Part shown: positions 7,580 through 15,907 of the stretch, one piece after another
Layout of the letters: each line of letters begins with the position of its first letter
How positions within the stretch are numbered: the first letter of the stretch is position 1
Notes under the pieces: generated by a model
What the model was told of the DNA's origin: nothing
The model's database searches: none
The model's input: only the letters and a program-made list of their open reading frames with translations
Position numbers and translations under genes: made by a program
NCBI GenBank assembly: GCA_045646965.1
Contig: JAZRLR010000012.1
Span: forward strand, 1 to 64,000
DNA: 64,000 nt
From: HGM04593 sp045646965
GTDB lineage: Bacteria; Bacteroidota; Bacteroidia; Bacteroidales; Bacteroidaceae
Direction of reading: 5' to 3'

Positions 7580-7587
7580 TATTTTCG
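7580..7587 (+). promoter_or_regulatory. -7-like promoter element for the tcdA-like/lolD-like operon
   Basis: TATTTTCG, a TAnnTTCG variant. Transcription would start near 7594, so the in-frame GTG at 7587 cannot be the start codon. Confidence 0.4.
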
Positions 7588-7595
7588 TGCGATAT

Positions 7596-8321
7596 ATGAC
7601 AAATATGAATCAAATGGAGAGAGAGTGGCTGCAGCGCGGAGAACTGCTGCTGGGCAGTGAGCGACAGCAGCACCTTGCCGATGCCCATATTCTTATTGTG
7701 GGGCTCGGCGGTGTGGGCTCGTGGGCTGCCGAGATGCTTGTGCGCGCGGGCGCGGGTGCCGTTACGCTTGTCGATGCCGACAATGTGGATGTCACAAATA
7801 TAAACCGTCAGATGCCTGCGCTTGCCTCTACGGTGGGGCGCCCCAAATGCGACGTGGTGGCCGAGCGTCTGCGTGCGATAAACCCGCAGGTGCGTCTCGA
7901 CGTGAAGAATATCTTTGTCGGCGAGGAGAATATCCCGCAGTTGCTTGCCGAGAGGGAGTTCTCTTTTGTGGTGGATGCCATAGACACACTCCCCTCGAAG
8001 TGTGCGCTCATCACAAACTGCTGGGAGCGCGCTATCCCCATTATTTCGAGTATGGGTGCGGGTGCCAAGATGAACTTGTGCGACATAAGGGTGGGCGACC
8101 TGTGGAAAAGCGAGCATTGCACGCTTGCAAAGAACGTGCGTCGTGCCCTGCGCGACTACCGCGGCCGGTACAAGCTGCCCGTGGTCTATAGCGCCGAGCA
8201 GCCGCGTATCGACGCCATAAAACCCAACCCCGCAGGCGGAAAGCCCATAATCGGTTCCCTCGGCTATTTTACGGCGGTCTTTGGCTGCTATCTTGCCGAA
8301 TATGTAATAAAGAATATATGA
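7596..8321 (+). CDS. tcdA: ThiF/E1-like tRNA threonylcarbamoyladenosine dehydratase (TcdA-like)
   Basis: About 241 residues. The frame opens at a GTG inside the promoter; ATGs at 7596, 7605 and 7614 are the realistic starts and leave a very short or absent leader. The protein is a ThiF/MoeB-type adenylating enzyme: Rossmann motif GLGGVGSWAAEML near residues 35-47, then DADNVDVTNINRQMPA. Downstream come DAIDTLPSK and SSMGAGAKMNLCDIRVGD, as in TcdA/CsdL. It should convert t6A37 of ANN-decoding tRNAs to the cyclic form, using ATP. Its stop overlaps the next start by 4 bp. Confidence 0.88.
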   Translation: MTNMNQMEREWLQRGELLLGSERQQHLADAHILIVGLGGVGSWAAEMLVRAGAGAVTLVDADNVDVTNINRQMPALASTVGRPKCDVVAERLRAINPQVRLDVKNIFVGEENIPQLLAEREFSFVVDAIDTLPSKCALITNCWERAIPIISSMGAGAKMNLCDIRVGDLWKSEHCTLAKNVRRALRDYRGRYKLPVVYSAEQPRIDAIKPNPAGGKPIIGSLGYFTAVFGCYLAEYVIKNI

Positions 8322-8989
8322 TTGAGATAAAAGATATAACAAAGAGCTTTGGCGAGTTGCAGGTGCTCAAGGGTGTGAGTCTGCGCGTGTCACAAGGTGA
8401 GGTCGTGAGCATCGTGGGTGCAAGCGGTGCTGGCAAGACAACCCTCTTGCAGCTCATCGGCACGCTCGACAGGCCTTCGTCGGGCGATATACTTTTCAAC
8501 GGCTGCAATCTTGCGGCAATGAACGGCAGGCAATTGGCGGCCTTTCGCAATAAACACATAGGCTTTGTGTTTCAGTTTCATCAGCTGTTGCCCGAGTTTA
8601 CCGCCCTCGAGAATATAATAATCCCTGCAATGATTGCGGGGTGCAGCCGCAGCGCGGCCGAGAAAGAGGCTATGGAACTGCTTGCCCTTATGGGGCTGCA
8701 GGAGCGTGCGGGGCACAAGCCGTCGCAGCTGTCGGGAGGCGAGAACCAGCGTGTGGCAGTTGCGCGTGCACTGATAAACCGCCCCGACGTGGTGCTTGCC
8801 GACGAGCCTTCGGGGAGCCTCGACAGCCACAATAAAGAGGAGTTGCACAAGCTCTTTTTTGAGTTGCGCGACAAGTATGGGCAGACTTTTATTATCGTAA
8901 CCCACGACGAGGAGCTTGCCCGTCTCACCGACCGCACCATACGTATGGTAGACGGTGTGATAGCCGAAGAACTTGTTAAGAAGGGTTAA
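8318..8989 (+). CDS. LolD-like ABC transporter ATPase
   Basis: 223 residues. It has Walker A GASGAGKT (34-41), signature LSGGE (138-142) and Walker B VVLADEPSGSLD with catalytic Glu163. The LolD/MacB type is indicated by length and by SFGELQVLKGVSL and FQFHQLLPEFTALENI. In Bacteroidota such ATPases usually drive release of lipoproteins from the inner membrane with LolC/LolE-type permeases, but no permease gene is adjacent. It is translationally coupled (ATGA) to the tcdA-like gene. The partner could be elsewhere, or it could serve another MacB-type export. Confidence 0.85.
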   Translation: MIEIKDITKSFGELQVLKGVSLRVSQGEVVSIVGASGAGKTTLLQLIGTLDRPSSGDILFNGCNLAAMNGRQLAAFRNKHIGFVFQFHQLLPEFTALENIIIPAMIAGCSRSAAEKEAMELLALMGLQERAGHKPSQLSGGENQRVAVARALINRPDVVLADEPSGSLDSHNKEELHKLFFELRDKYGQTFIIVTHDEELARLTDRTIRMVDGVIAEELVKKG

Positions 8990-9010
8990 AAACGGCAATG
9001 CCGCTTTTTA
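8988..9010 (+). terminator. Terminator of the tcdA-like/lolD-like operon
   Basis: AAAAACGGC, loop AAT, GCCGCTTTTT directly at the stop codon. Confidence 0.8.
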
Positions 9011-9061
9011 CATTTCTTCGCAAGTGTTGTCTATATATAAAAACGTAAAAAAGAAATACCT

Positions 9062-9556
9062 ATGAGAAAGACAATTTTATTGGCTGTGGCAATGATTATT
9101 TCGCTTGCCGCATTTTCGCAGAATAACAACGGTGCTCCCCGTGGCAACCGTGGTGCGATGAACCCCGAGCAGATGGCTATGATGCAGACAGAGATGCTGA
9201 ACAAAGTTGTGGCACTCGACAGCATTCAGTTCCAGGCAGTTTTCTTGATGAACTACTCCGATGCAATGGCTATGCAGGACAGTATTAAAGTGAACCGCGA
9301 GCGTCGCGAGCAGATGAAGAAAGAGGGCAAGGAGCGCCGTGAGCGTGTGCAGCCTTCGGCGGAGGAGCGTCGTGCCCGCAACGAGGTTATGGCGAAACGC
9401 CGTGCTCTGCGCGACGAGCAGATGAAACAGATTCTCAACGAGGAGCAGTACAAGAAGTATCAGGAATATATGAAACAAGCGGGCGAGCGTTTCCGCGGTC
9501 AGGGCCGCCCCGGCCGACAGGGCCGTCCCGGCGGACGTCGTGATGCACAGCAATAA
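9062..9556 (+). CDS. DUF4890-like secreted Arg/Met-rich protein
   Basis: 164 residues. A signal peptide (MRKTILLAVAMIISLAAFSQ) is followed by a helical, highly charged chain rich in Met, Arg and Glu (MNPEQMAMMQTEMLNKVVAL; ILNEEQYKKYQEYMKQAGER) and a tail of Gly-Arg-Gln repeats. The pattern fits DUF4890/Spy-CpxP-like periplasmic helical proteins of Bacteroidota. A chaperone or metal-sensing role is only an analogy. It is a single gene between two terminators. Confidence 0.7.
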   Translation: MRKTILLAVAMIISLAAFSQNNNGAPRGNRGAMNPEQMAMMQTEMLNKVVALDSIQFQAVFLMNYSDAMAMQDSIKVNRERREQMKKEGKERRERVQPSAEERRARNEVMAKRRALRDEQMKQILNEEQYKKYQEYMKQAGERFRGQGRPGRQGRPGGRRDAQQ

Positions 9557-9573
9557 ATAAGTGCGCAACCATC

Positions 9574-9613
9574 AAAAGAGGGCTGTTTGTTTTTACAAAT
9601 AGCCCTCTTTTTT
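9574..9613 (+). terminator. Terminator after the DUF4890-like gene
   Basis: AAAAGAGGGCT, 16-nt loop, AGCCCTCTTTTTT. Confidence 0.88.
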
Positions 9614-9614
9614 A

Positions 9615-9622
9615 TATCTTCG
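9615..9622 (+). promoter_or_regulatory. -7-like promoter element for the ABC-F gene
   Basis: TATCTTCG, 26 bp upstream of the start codon and overlapping the end of the previous terminator. Confidence 0.45.
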
Positions 9623-9648
9623 CACGTTGAATATAAAAAGAGAATAAT

Positions 9649-11511
9649 ATGGCCATCGACCTGCAAATAGAGGGAATTTCAAAAAACTACGGAGAACTTG
9701 AACTCTTCAGCGGCATATCTTTTGCCGTGGAGGAGCGTCAGCGTGTGGGGCTTATCGCGCGTAACGGAAAGGGTAAAAGCACGCTTCTTAAAATAATTGC
9801 AGGCGAGGAACCGTGCGACGAGGGTAAGATAACCTTGCGCTCCGACATACGTGTGGGCTATCTCGAGCAGGAGCCTCTCTTCGACGAGAATCTCACCGTG
9901 ATAGAGGCCTGCCTGCAGCGTAACAGCGAAAAGGCCGATGTGATTGCGCGCTACGAAAAGGCCCTTGCCGACGGCGACAGCAAGGCTCTGCCGCGTCTTA
10001 TGGAGGAGATGGAGCGTCTCGACGCGTGGGACTACGAGAACCGTGCCAAGCAGGTGCTCGACAAGCTGAAGATTACACGCTTCGACCAGCCTGTGAGAGA
10101 GCTCTCGGGCGGCCAGAAAAAACGTGTGGCACTCGCCGCAGTGCTCATAGAACAGCCCGAGCTGATGATTCTCGACGAGCCCACCAACCACCTCGATATT
10201 GAGATGGTGGAGTGGCTCGAGGAGTACCTCTCGCGTATGACGGGCAGCCTTCTTATGGTAACTCACGACCGCTACTTCCTCGACAATGTGTGCAACGATA
10301 TTATAGAGATCGATGACCATTGCATATATCGCTACAAAGGTAATTACAGCTATTTCTTGCAGCGCCGCGAAGAGAGACTGCAAAATGTGGCAGCCGAGTC
10401 GGCCCGTGCGCGTAATCTTCTGCGCAAGGAACTCGACTGGATGCGCCGTCAGCCGCAGGCACGCGCCCACAAGGCCAAATACCGCATCGACGCTTTCTAC
10501 AAACTCGAAGAGAAAGCCGCTGCTATGCGCGACGACTCAAAGGTGTCGCTCGACATAAAGGCGCAGTATATAGGCAACAAAATATTTGTTATGAAGGCGC
10601 TGTGCAAGGCCTTCCCCGACAGAATTATAACAAAAGATTTCTTCTACACCTTCTCGCGCTACGAGAAACTTGGCATCGTGGGTGGTAACGGCACGGGTAA
10701 GTCTACGTTTATAAAGATGCTCTTGGGCAGGGTGCAACCCGACAGCGGTAGCATAGAGGTGGGTGAGACTGTGAAGTGGGGCTACTACAGCCAGGAGGGG
10801 CTTGCCTTTAACGAGCAGATGAAGGTGATAGATGTAGTAAAAGGTATAGCCGAGGTTATCCCCGTGGGCAATAAAATGCTCACCGCATCGCAGTTCCTGC
10901 AGCATTTTCTCTTTACTCCCGAGAAGCAGCACAGCTATGTGTATAAATTGAGCGGTGGCGAGAAACGTCGTCTCTACCTATGCACCGTTCTTATGAGCAA
11001 CCCCAACTTCCTTGTGCTAGACGAGCCCACAAACGACCTCGACATTGAGACGCTGCAGGTGCTCGAGGAATATTTGAGCAGCTTCAAGGGGTGTGTGATT
11101 GTGGTGAGTCACGACCGCTATTTTATGGACAAAGTGGTAGACCACATATTTGTTTTCAACGGTGGCGGCGACATAAAAGACTTCCCCGGCAATTACACCG
11201 AATACCGCGACTGGCGCGACGAGGAGCGTGCCGCCGTGGCGGCCAAGAGCGCAAAGCCCGCTCCCGCAAAGCAGGTAAACCGTAACGACGAGAAACGCAA
11301 GCTCACCTTCAAGGAGAAGCGTGAATACGAGGCTCTTGAGACCGAGATTATGGAACTCGAAACAGAAAAAGCCTCGCTCGAAGAGCTTATGTGCAGCGGT
11401 ACTCTCGACAACGCACAGCTGCTCGAAAAGTCTATGCGCATAAGCACCATAATAGAGCTTGTGGAAAGCAAGACAATGCGTTGGCTCGAATTGAGCGAAT
11501 ATGCCGACTAA
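9649..11511 (+). CDS. ABC-F family ATPase (Uup-like)
   Basis: 620 residues with two ABC domains on one chain and no membrane segments. First domain: Walker A GRNGKGKS, signature LSGGQKKR and Walker B MILDEPTNHLD. Second domain: GGNGTGKS, LSGGEKRR and FLVLDEPTNDLD. A linker with the Arg-rich WMRRQPQARAHKAKYRID joins them, and a C-terminal coiled coil (about 555-620) follows. ABC-F proteins bind the ribosomal E site and rescue or tune stalled ribosomes. The C-terminal coiled coil suggests the Uup branch, but EttA-like or resistance-type roles cannot be excluded from sequence alone. Confidence 0.93.
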   Translation: MAIDLQIEGISKNYGELELFSGISFAVEERQRVGLIARNGKGKSTLLKIIAGEEPCDEGKITLRSDIRVGYLEQEPLFDENLTVIEACLQRNSEKADVIARYEKALADGDSKALPRLMEEMERLDAWDYENRAKQVLDKLKITRFDQPVRELSGGQKKRVALAAVLIEQPELMILDEPTNHLDIEMVEWLEEYLSRMTGSLLMVTHDRYFLDNVCNDIIEIDDHCIYRYKGNYSYFLQRREERLQNVAAESARARNLLRKELDWMRRQPQARAHKAKYRIDAFYKLEEKAAAMRDDSKVSLDIKAQYIGNKIFVMKALCKAFPDRIITKDFFYTFSRYEKLGIVGGNGTGKSTFIKMLLGRVQPDSGSIEVGETVKWGYYSQEGLAFNEQMKVIDVVKGIAEVIPVGNKMLTASQFLQHFLFTPEKQHSYVYKLSGGEKRRLYLCTVLMSNPNFLVLDEPTNDLDIETLQVLEEYLSSFKGCVIVVSHDRYFMDKVVDHIFVFNGGGDIKDFPGNYTEYRDWRDEERAAVAAKSAKPAPAKQVNRNDEKRKLTFKEKREYEALETEIMELETEKASLEELMCSGTLDNAQLLEKSMRISTIIELVESKTMRWLELSEYAD

Positions 11512-11554
11512 ACTTGTCTTTTTACCATTTTTTTACAAATAAAACCGCAATACG

Positions 11555-11587
11555 TTTAGTGTCAATCGCTGCTTTTTATTAATTTTG
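11555..11587 (+). promoter_or_regulatory. Promoter of the thioesterase gene
   Basis: TTTA (11555-11558), 21 bp, TAATTTTG (11580-11587), close to TTTG-N19-21-TAnnTTTG. Confidence 0.6.
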
Positions 11588-11629
11588 CTTTTGTAATCGA
11601 GGGTTGAACGATACAAAAACAAAAGCATA

Positions 11630-12373
11630 ATGGAAAGTAGAATGAAAATAGACCGTTTCCCCTTCTTTGCAGAGACTTTTCTTGTAGACAGGCAGGGCAG
11701 GCTGCGTCCCACCACTTTGTGCGATAATATGCTCACTTGCGGTGGCAGACACGGCGAGGCGCGTGGATTTGGTGCCACAAGTACGCTCGGCTGGGTGCTT
11801 GCGCGTATGGCGCTGCACATCGACCGTCTGCCACGCTGGCGCGAGCGTTTCTTTGTGGAAACGTGGGTGCGCAGTCTCTATCACGGCTTCACCGACCGCT
11901 GTATAAGGGTGGTGGACGAGGAAGGAAACGTAGCCGCATCGCTCCTGGCGACCTTTGCAATGATAAATCTCGAGACGCGCTCGTCGGTCGATTTGAACGG
12001 CGATATAGGTATGCGTCTGGTCGAGTGTATATTACCCGACGAACCTTTTGCCATAAAACGCATCCCCTCTATCTGCCGCGACACGGTGGAGGAGGTAAGT
12101 TTCCGTCGTCGTCCGTTGTATAGCGATGTCGATATAAACGGGCATATGAACAGCATACGCACATTTCAACATATTCTCGACCACCTGCCCATAGAGTATA
12201 TGAATACCCACGAACTGACCGACTTTGTTGTGGCATATATGAACGAGGGTGCAGCCGACGAGGAACTCTCCTATGGAATAAAGGAACTTGCGCCCGACCA
12301 CTTCCTTGCACAGGTGACCAAGGAGAACGGCAAGATTGCCTCTAAATGTGAACTGAAATTCAAACCCTTATAA
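11630..12373 (+). CDS. Acyl-ACP thioesterase
   Basis: 247 residues (242 if the second Met at 11645 is the start). The protein has two hot-dog domains of the acyl-ACP thioesterase family (FatA-like). Family segments include TLCDNMLTCGGRHGEARGFG and WVLARMALHIDRLPRW in the first half and YSDVDINGHMNSIRTFQHIL (about 164-183) in the second. The latter holds the Asn-His pair typical of the active site. It should release fatty acids from acyl carrier protein in the cytosol. A small hypothetical gene follows 11 bp later. Confidence 0.88.
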   Translation: MESRMKIDRFPFFAETFLVDRQGRLRPTTLCDNMLTCGGRHGEARGFGATSTLGWVLARMALHIDRLPRWRERFFVETWVRSLYHGFTDRCIRVVDEEGNVAASLLATFAMINLETRSSVDLNGDIGMRLVECILPDEPFAIKRIPSICRDTVEEVSFRRRPLYSDVDINGHMNSIRTFQHILDHLPIEYMNTHELTDFVVAYMNEGAADEELSYGIKELAPDHFLAQVTKENGKIASKCELKFKPL

Positions 12374-12384
12374 AAACTTTTACT

Positions 12385-12690
12385 ATGAACTACGAGGAAT
12401 TACTTGAAAAATACATCGAAGGCACTGCCACTGCTGACGAGTGTCGCGAAGTTCTTGAGAAGATGCAGGCCGACGGCATATTGGGGGATGTGCTGGTGAG
12501 TGAGGCCGCGTCGCTCTTCGCCTGTTCGCGTGAAGAGTTGGAGGAGACCTTTTCACCTGCCGAGGTCGAAGAGATAGAGGCGATGCGTCGCAATCTCGCA
12601 CTCCGTGGAAATGTAACCCCCACAAACTACGCTTCCGATGAGGACGATTATAAAATGGTAGCCGAAGATGAGGCTCCCTATGGTAATTGA
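12385..12690 (+). CDS. Small acidic hypothetical protein
   Basis: 101 residues, strongly acidic and probably helical (NYEELLEKYIEGTATADECREVLEKM). I do not recognise the family. The EELLEKYIEGTAT-EEC segment resembles the start of the short helical zinc-finger-like regions found at the N-terminus of Bacteroidota anti-sigma factors, but there is no membrane segment or Cys/His cluster here. It shares a transcript with the thioesterase and ends at a bidirectional terminator. Confidence 0.6.
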   Translation: MNYEELLEKYIEGTATADECREVLEKMQADGILGDVLVSEAASLFACSREELEETFSPAEVEEIEAMRRNLALRGNVTPTNYASDEDDYKMVAEDEAPYGN

Positions 12691-12731
12691 AAATGAAGCA
12701 AGGCTTTTTTCAAAGCCTTGCTTCATTTTTT
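12690..12731. terminator. Bidirectional terminator between the thioesterase unit and the RND operon
   Basis: AAATGAAGCAAGGCTTT, short loop, AAAGCCTTGCTTCATTTTTT. It overlaps the stop codon of the convergent RND gene, so it ends both operons. Confidence 0.9.
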
Positions 12732-15700
12732 ATACATCTTCTTTTGTGTGGGCGGCGTTTCCGTCGCCTCTCTTTTTTCTTGTAAACCTCTCTTCGAGAG
12801 CCTGCATCCACTCATACCAGTTGGGGATGTAGAGTGTGGCCACCACGGTGTTAAGTAACATTCCGAATACCACGGCCGCGCCAAGTGACAGGCGGGCATT
12901 GGCTCCCGCACCACCTGCAAAAAGCAAAGGCATAACTCCGAGCACAAAGGCAAACGAGGTCATCAGGATGGGGCGCAGACGCACGTGGCCTGCCTCGGCT
13001 GCGCTCTCGCGTATGCTGTTGCCGCCCTTGCGGAAGTCGCGCGCAAACTCCACAATGAGAATTCCGTTCTTTGCACTCAATGCAATGAGAAGAATTATAC
13101 CCACCTGGGTGTACACGCTCACTGGTATGTCGAAAATCCAGCACCCTGCGATGGCTCCAAGCAGAGCTATGGGCACGCCTGTTATGGCTGCAACTGGGCT
13201 GCTCCAGCTCTCGTATTGCGCGGCGAGCACCAAGTAGGCCACAAGGATAGCTATGACAAAGATAATTGTGGTGGAGCTGCCTGCCGCCTTCTCCTGGTAG
13301 GCAACGCCTGTCCATTCATATCCGAACTCTGTGCCCAGTTCCTCGTTGAAAAGTGCGGCGATGTCGCTCATCGTTTCGCTCGAGCTGTACCCCTGCGCCA
13401 CATTGCAGGTGACGCTTGCGCTGTTGTACATATTGTATCGTCCCATCTGGTCAATGCCAAGAGTCTCTTCGGGGGTGATGAAACTGCTGAACGGTACCAT
13501 CTCTCCTTTGCTGTTTGCAAGGCTCAAGCGCAGCACATTGTCTATCAGCTTCTGGCTCTTTTCGCCCGCAGCCATCTTCACCTGCCATATTCTGCCGAGC
13601 ATCACAAAGTCGTTCACATATATGGCACCCATATAGTAGCTCAAGGTCGAGAGCACGGCGCCCATATCGAGCCCCATAGATATGGCCTTGTCGCGGTCGA
13701 TGTTAAGGAAATATTGCGGTACGTCGGCTTCGTATGAACTGTTCATACTCTCTACCGACGGTACTTTGCCATAGGAGGCAAGCAGAGCGTCCACGCCCTT
13801 TTGCAGCTCGGTGAGGCCGAGAGCCTTGCGGTCTTCTATTTGCAGCTGCAGGCCTCCCACATTGCCTATGCCGGGTATGGCGGGCGGCACTATGGCAAAG
13901 CACTGCGCCTCTTCTACCTCTACATAGGCCTGTCGGTTGAACCTCTCCACAATGGCAGCCGCTTTCTGCTCCTTGCCTTTTCTCTCGCTCCAGTCCTTCA
14001 GCACCACAAAGACACTCGCTGCGTTGCTCTGCTGTCCGTTGTTTAGTATGCTGTAACCGCTTATGCTTATATTTGTCTTCACTTCGGGGTACGACGAAAC
14101 AATCTTCTCCACCTTTGCGGCAGCTGCCTCTGTGCGGCTGAGCGAGGCTGCCGGTGGCAGCTGCACGGCAATTATAAAATATCCGTCGTCTTCGTCGGGA
14201 ATGAATGTGGTGGGCCACACGCCAAACATATATAGCGCAAGCAACGACATTGCAATAAAGGAGCCTGCAGCCACCCACGCTTTTTTTAAAAGGAAGCCCA
14301 CCACCTTGTCGTAGAGGCGTTGCAGGGCGTTGTATCCCCTGTTGAAGGCTTTGAAGAAAGCACCCTCTTTTCTCTCACCGGCAGGTCGCAAAAGCAGGGC
14401 ACAAAGGGCAGGCGTGAGCGTGAGCGAGTTAAAGCCGCTCAAAAGGGTTGCAGTGGCGATGGTGAGGGCAAACTGCTTATAGAGCTGCCCCGAAATGCCG
14501 CTTATCATAGTTGTGGGGATAAATACAGCAAGCATCACAAGCACCACGCCCACTATGGGGCCTGCAATCTCCTCCATAGCCTTCTCGGTGGCGGCGCGTG
14601 GCGAGAGTTTACCCTCGTCGAGGATGCGCGTGGCGTTCTCCACAACCACAATCGCGTCGTCTACCACAATGGCTATTGCAAGTATGAGGCCAAACAGGGA
14701 GAGGGTGTTTATTGAGAAATCGAGCAACTCCATAACAGCCAGAGTTCCTATAAGGGAGACGGGTATGGTGAGGCAGGGAATGAGTGTGGCTCTCCAATTT
14801 TGCAGAAAGAGAAATATCACAAGGATTACAAGCACTGTGGTCTCTGCAAAGGTGTAGAGCACCTCGCGTATGGAACTGCGCATAACATCGGTGGTGTCGA
14901 GGGCTATCTGATACTGCACTTGCGGCGGGAAACTGTTGCCGAGCTCCTCCATTTTCTCTCTCACGGCTTTTGAGACGGCGAGCGAGCTCGAGCCGGGCAA
15001 CTGATACACGGCAAGAGCAGCCGTGGGTTTCCCTTTGAGGCGCGACGAGGATGCGTATGTCTCGCTGCCTATCTCAATGTCGGCAATGTCGCGCAGACGC
15101 AGCATCTCCACTCCGTTGTTTCGTATCACAATGTTTGCAAACTCCTCGGCGTCTTTCAGGCGTCCCTGCACGTTGAGCGTGTACTGAAAGGCGTTGTCGG
15201 CATCGGCGCCAAGTGTCTGTCCCACATATCCTGCCGAGATGGCAAGGTTCTGCTTCGAGATTGCCTGGTAGACCTCGGCGGGCGATATGCCTCTTATGCG
15301 CATCGTCTCGGGGTTGAGCCACACGCGCATAGAGTAGTTTCCTGCTCCCATAATATTCACAGAGCCCACTCCGGGGGTGCGTGTGAGCTGGTCTACAAGC
15401 TGCAACTCGGCATAGTTGGAAAGATAGAGCTGGTTGTAGGTGCTGTCGCCCGTGAGGGTGATGAAAAGAACCACATTCGACGACTGTTTCTGCACGGTGA
15501 CGCCCTGCTGTGTAACCTCCGAAGGCAGGGAGTTCAGCGCAATGTTTACGCGGTTCTGCACGAGTACCGTCGCCATATCTATATCTGTTCCCACCTCAAA
15601 AGTCACCGTCAGCCTGTATGTGCCTGCCGACGACGAGGTGGAACTCATATATATCATATTGTCTACTCCGTTCACCTGCTGCTCTATGGGTATGCCCACT

Positions 15701-15885
15701 GTTTGCGCTATGGTCTCGGCGTTTGCACCGGGGTAGACGGCATTTACCTGCACGGTTGGGGGTGTTATGGACGGGTATTGGTCTATGGGTAGAACAAAGA
15801 GCGATACTCCGCCTGCCACAAGCAGCAGCAAAGAGAGCACGGTGGCAAATATCGGTCGTTCGATAAAGAATTTAGAGAAATTCAT
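12730..15885 (-). CDS. RND efflux pump inner-membrane transporter (HAE1/AcrB type)
   Basis: 1051 residues. The start FSKFFIERPIFATVLSLLLL is the usual first transmembrane helix of AcrB/MexB-type pumps. The proton-relay helix carries GLILAIAIVVDDAIVVVENA near residue 400 with the paired Asp residues. A second block of helices starts around residue 870 (VAYLVLAAQYESWSSPVAAI). Two large periplasmic loops lie between. It pumps drugs, bile salts or lipophilic compounds using the proton gradient. It is the third gene of an adaptor-last-but-one order (outer-membrane factor, adaptor, pump). Substrate range is not readable from sequence. Confidence 0.95.
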   Translation of the reverse strand: MNFSKFFIERPIFATVLSLLLLVAGGVSLFVLPIDQYPSITPPTVQVNAVYPGANAETIAQTVGIPIEQQVNGVDNMIYMSSTSSSAGTYRLTVTFEVGTDIDMATVLVQNRVNIALNSLPSEVTQQGVTVQKQSSNVVLFITLTGDSTYNQLYLSNYAELQLVDQLTRTPGVGSVNIMGAGNYSMRVWLNPETMRIRGISPAEVYQAISKQNLAISAGYVGQTLGADADNAFQYTLNVQGRLKDAEEFANIVIRNNGVEMLRLRDIADIEIGSETYASSSRLKGKPTAALAVYQLPGSSSLAVSKAVREKMEELGNSFPPQVQYQIALDTTDVMRSSIREVLYTFAETTVLVILVIFLFLQNWRATLIPCLTIPVSLIGTLAVMELLDFSINTLSLFGLILAIAIVVDDAIVVVENATRILDEGKLSPRAATEKAMEEIAGPIVGVVLVMLAVFIPTTMISGISGQLYKQFALTIATATLLSGFNSLTLTPALCALLLRPAGERKEGAFFKAFNRGYNALQRLYDKVVGFLLKKAWVAAGSFIAMSLLALYMFGVWPTTFIPDEDDGYFIIAVQLPPAASLSRTEAAAAKVEKIVSSYPEVKTNISISGYSILNNGQQSNAASVFVVLKDWSERKGKEQKAAAIVERFNRQAYVEVEEAQCFAIVPPAIPGIGNVGGLQLQIEDRKALGLTELQKGVDALLASYGKVPSVESMNSSYEADVPQYFLNIDRDKAISMGLDMGAVLSTLSYYMGAIYVNDFVMLGRIWQVKMAAGEKSQKLIDNVLRLSLANSKGEMVPFSSFITPEETLGIDQMGRYNMYNSASVTCNVAQGYSSSETMSDIAALFNEELGTEFGYEWTGVAYQEKAAGSSTTIIFVIAILVAYLVLAAQYESWSSPVAAITGVPIALLGAIAGCWIFDIPVSVYTQVGIILLIALSAKNGILIVEFARDFRKGGNSIRESAAEAGHVRLRPILMTSFAFVLGVMPLLFAGGAGANARLSLGAAVVFGMLLNTVVATLYIPNWYEWMQALEERFTRKKRGDGNAAHTKEDV

Positions 15886-15907
15886 AATCAGCTTATTAGG
15901 GTTTATA

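Noticed and set aside
7380..8342. 320-codon open frame on the minus strand
   Set aside because: It is antisense to the TcdA-like gene and runs through promoters; no recognisable protein pattern.
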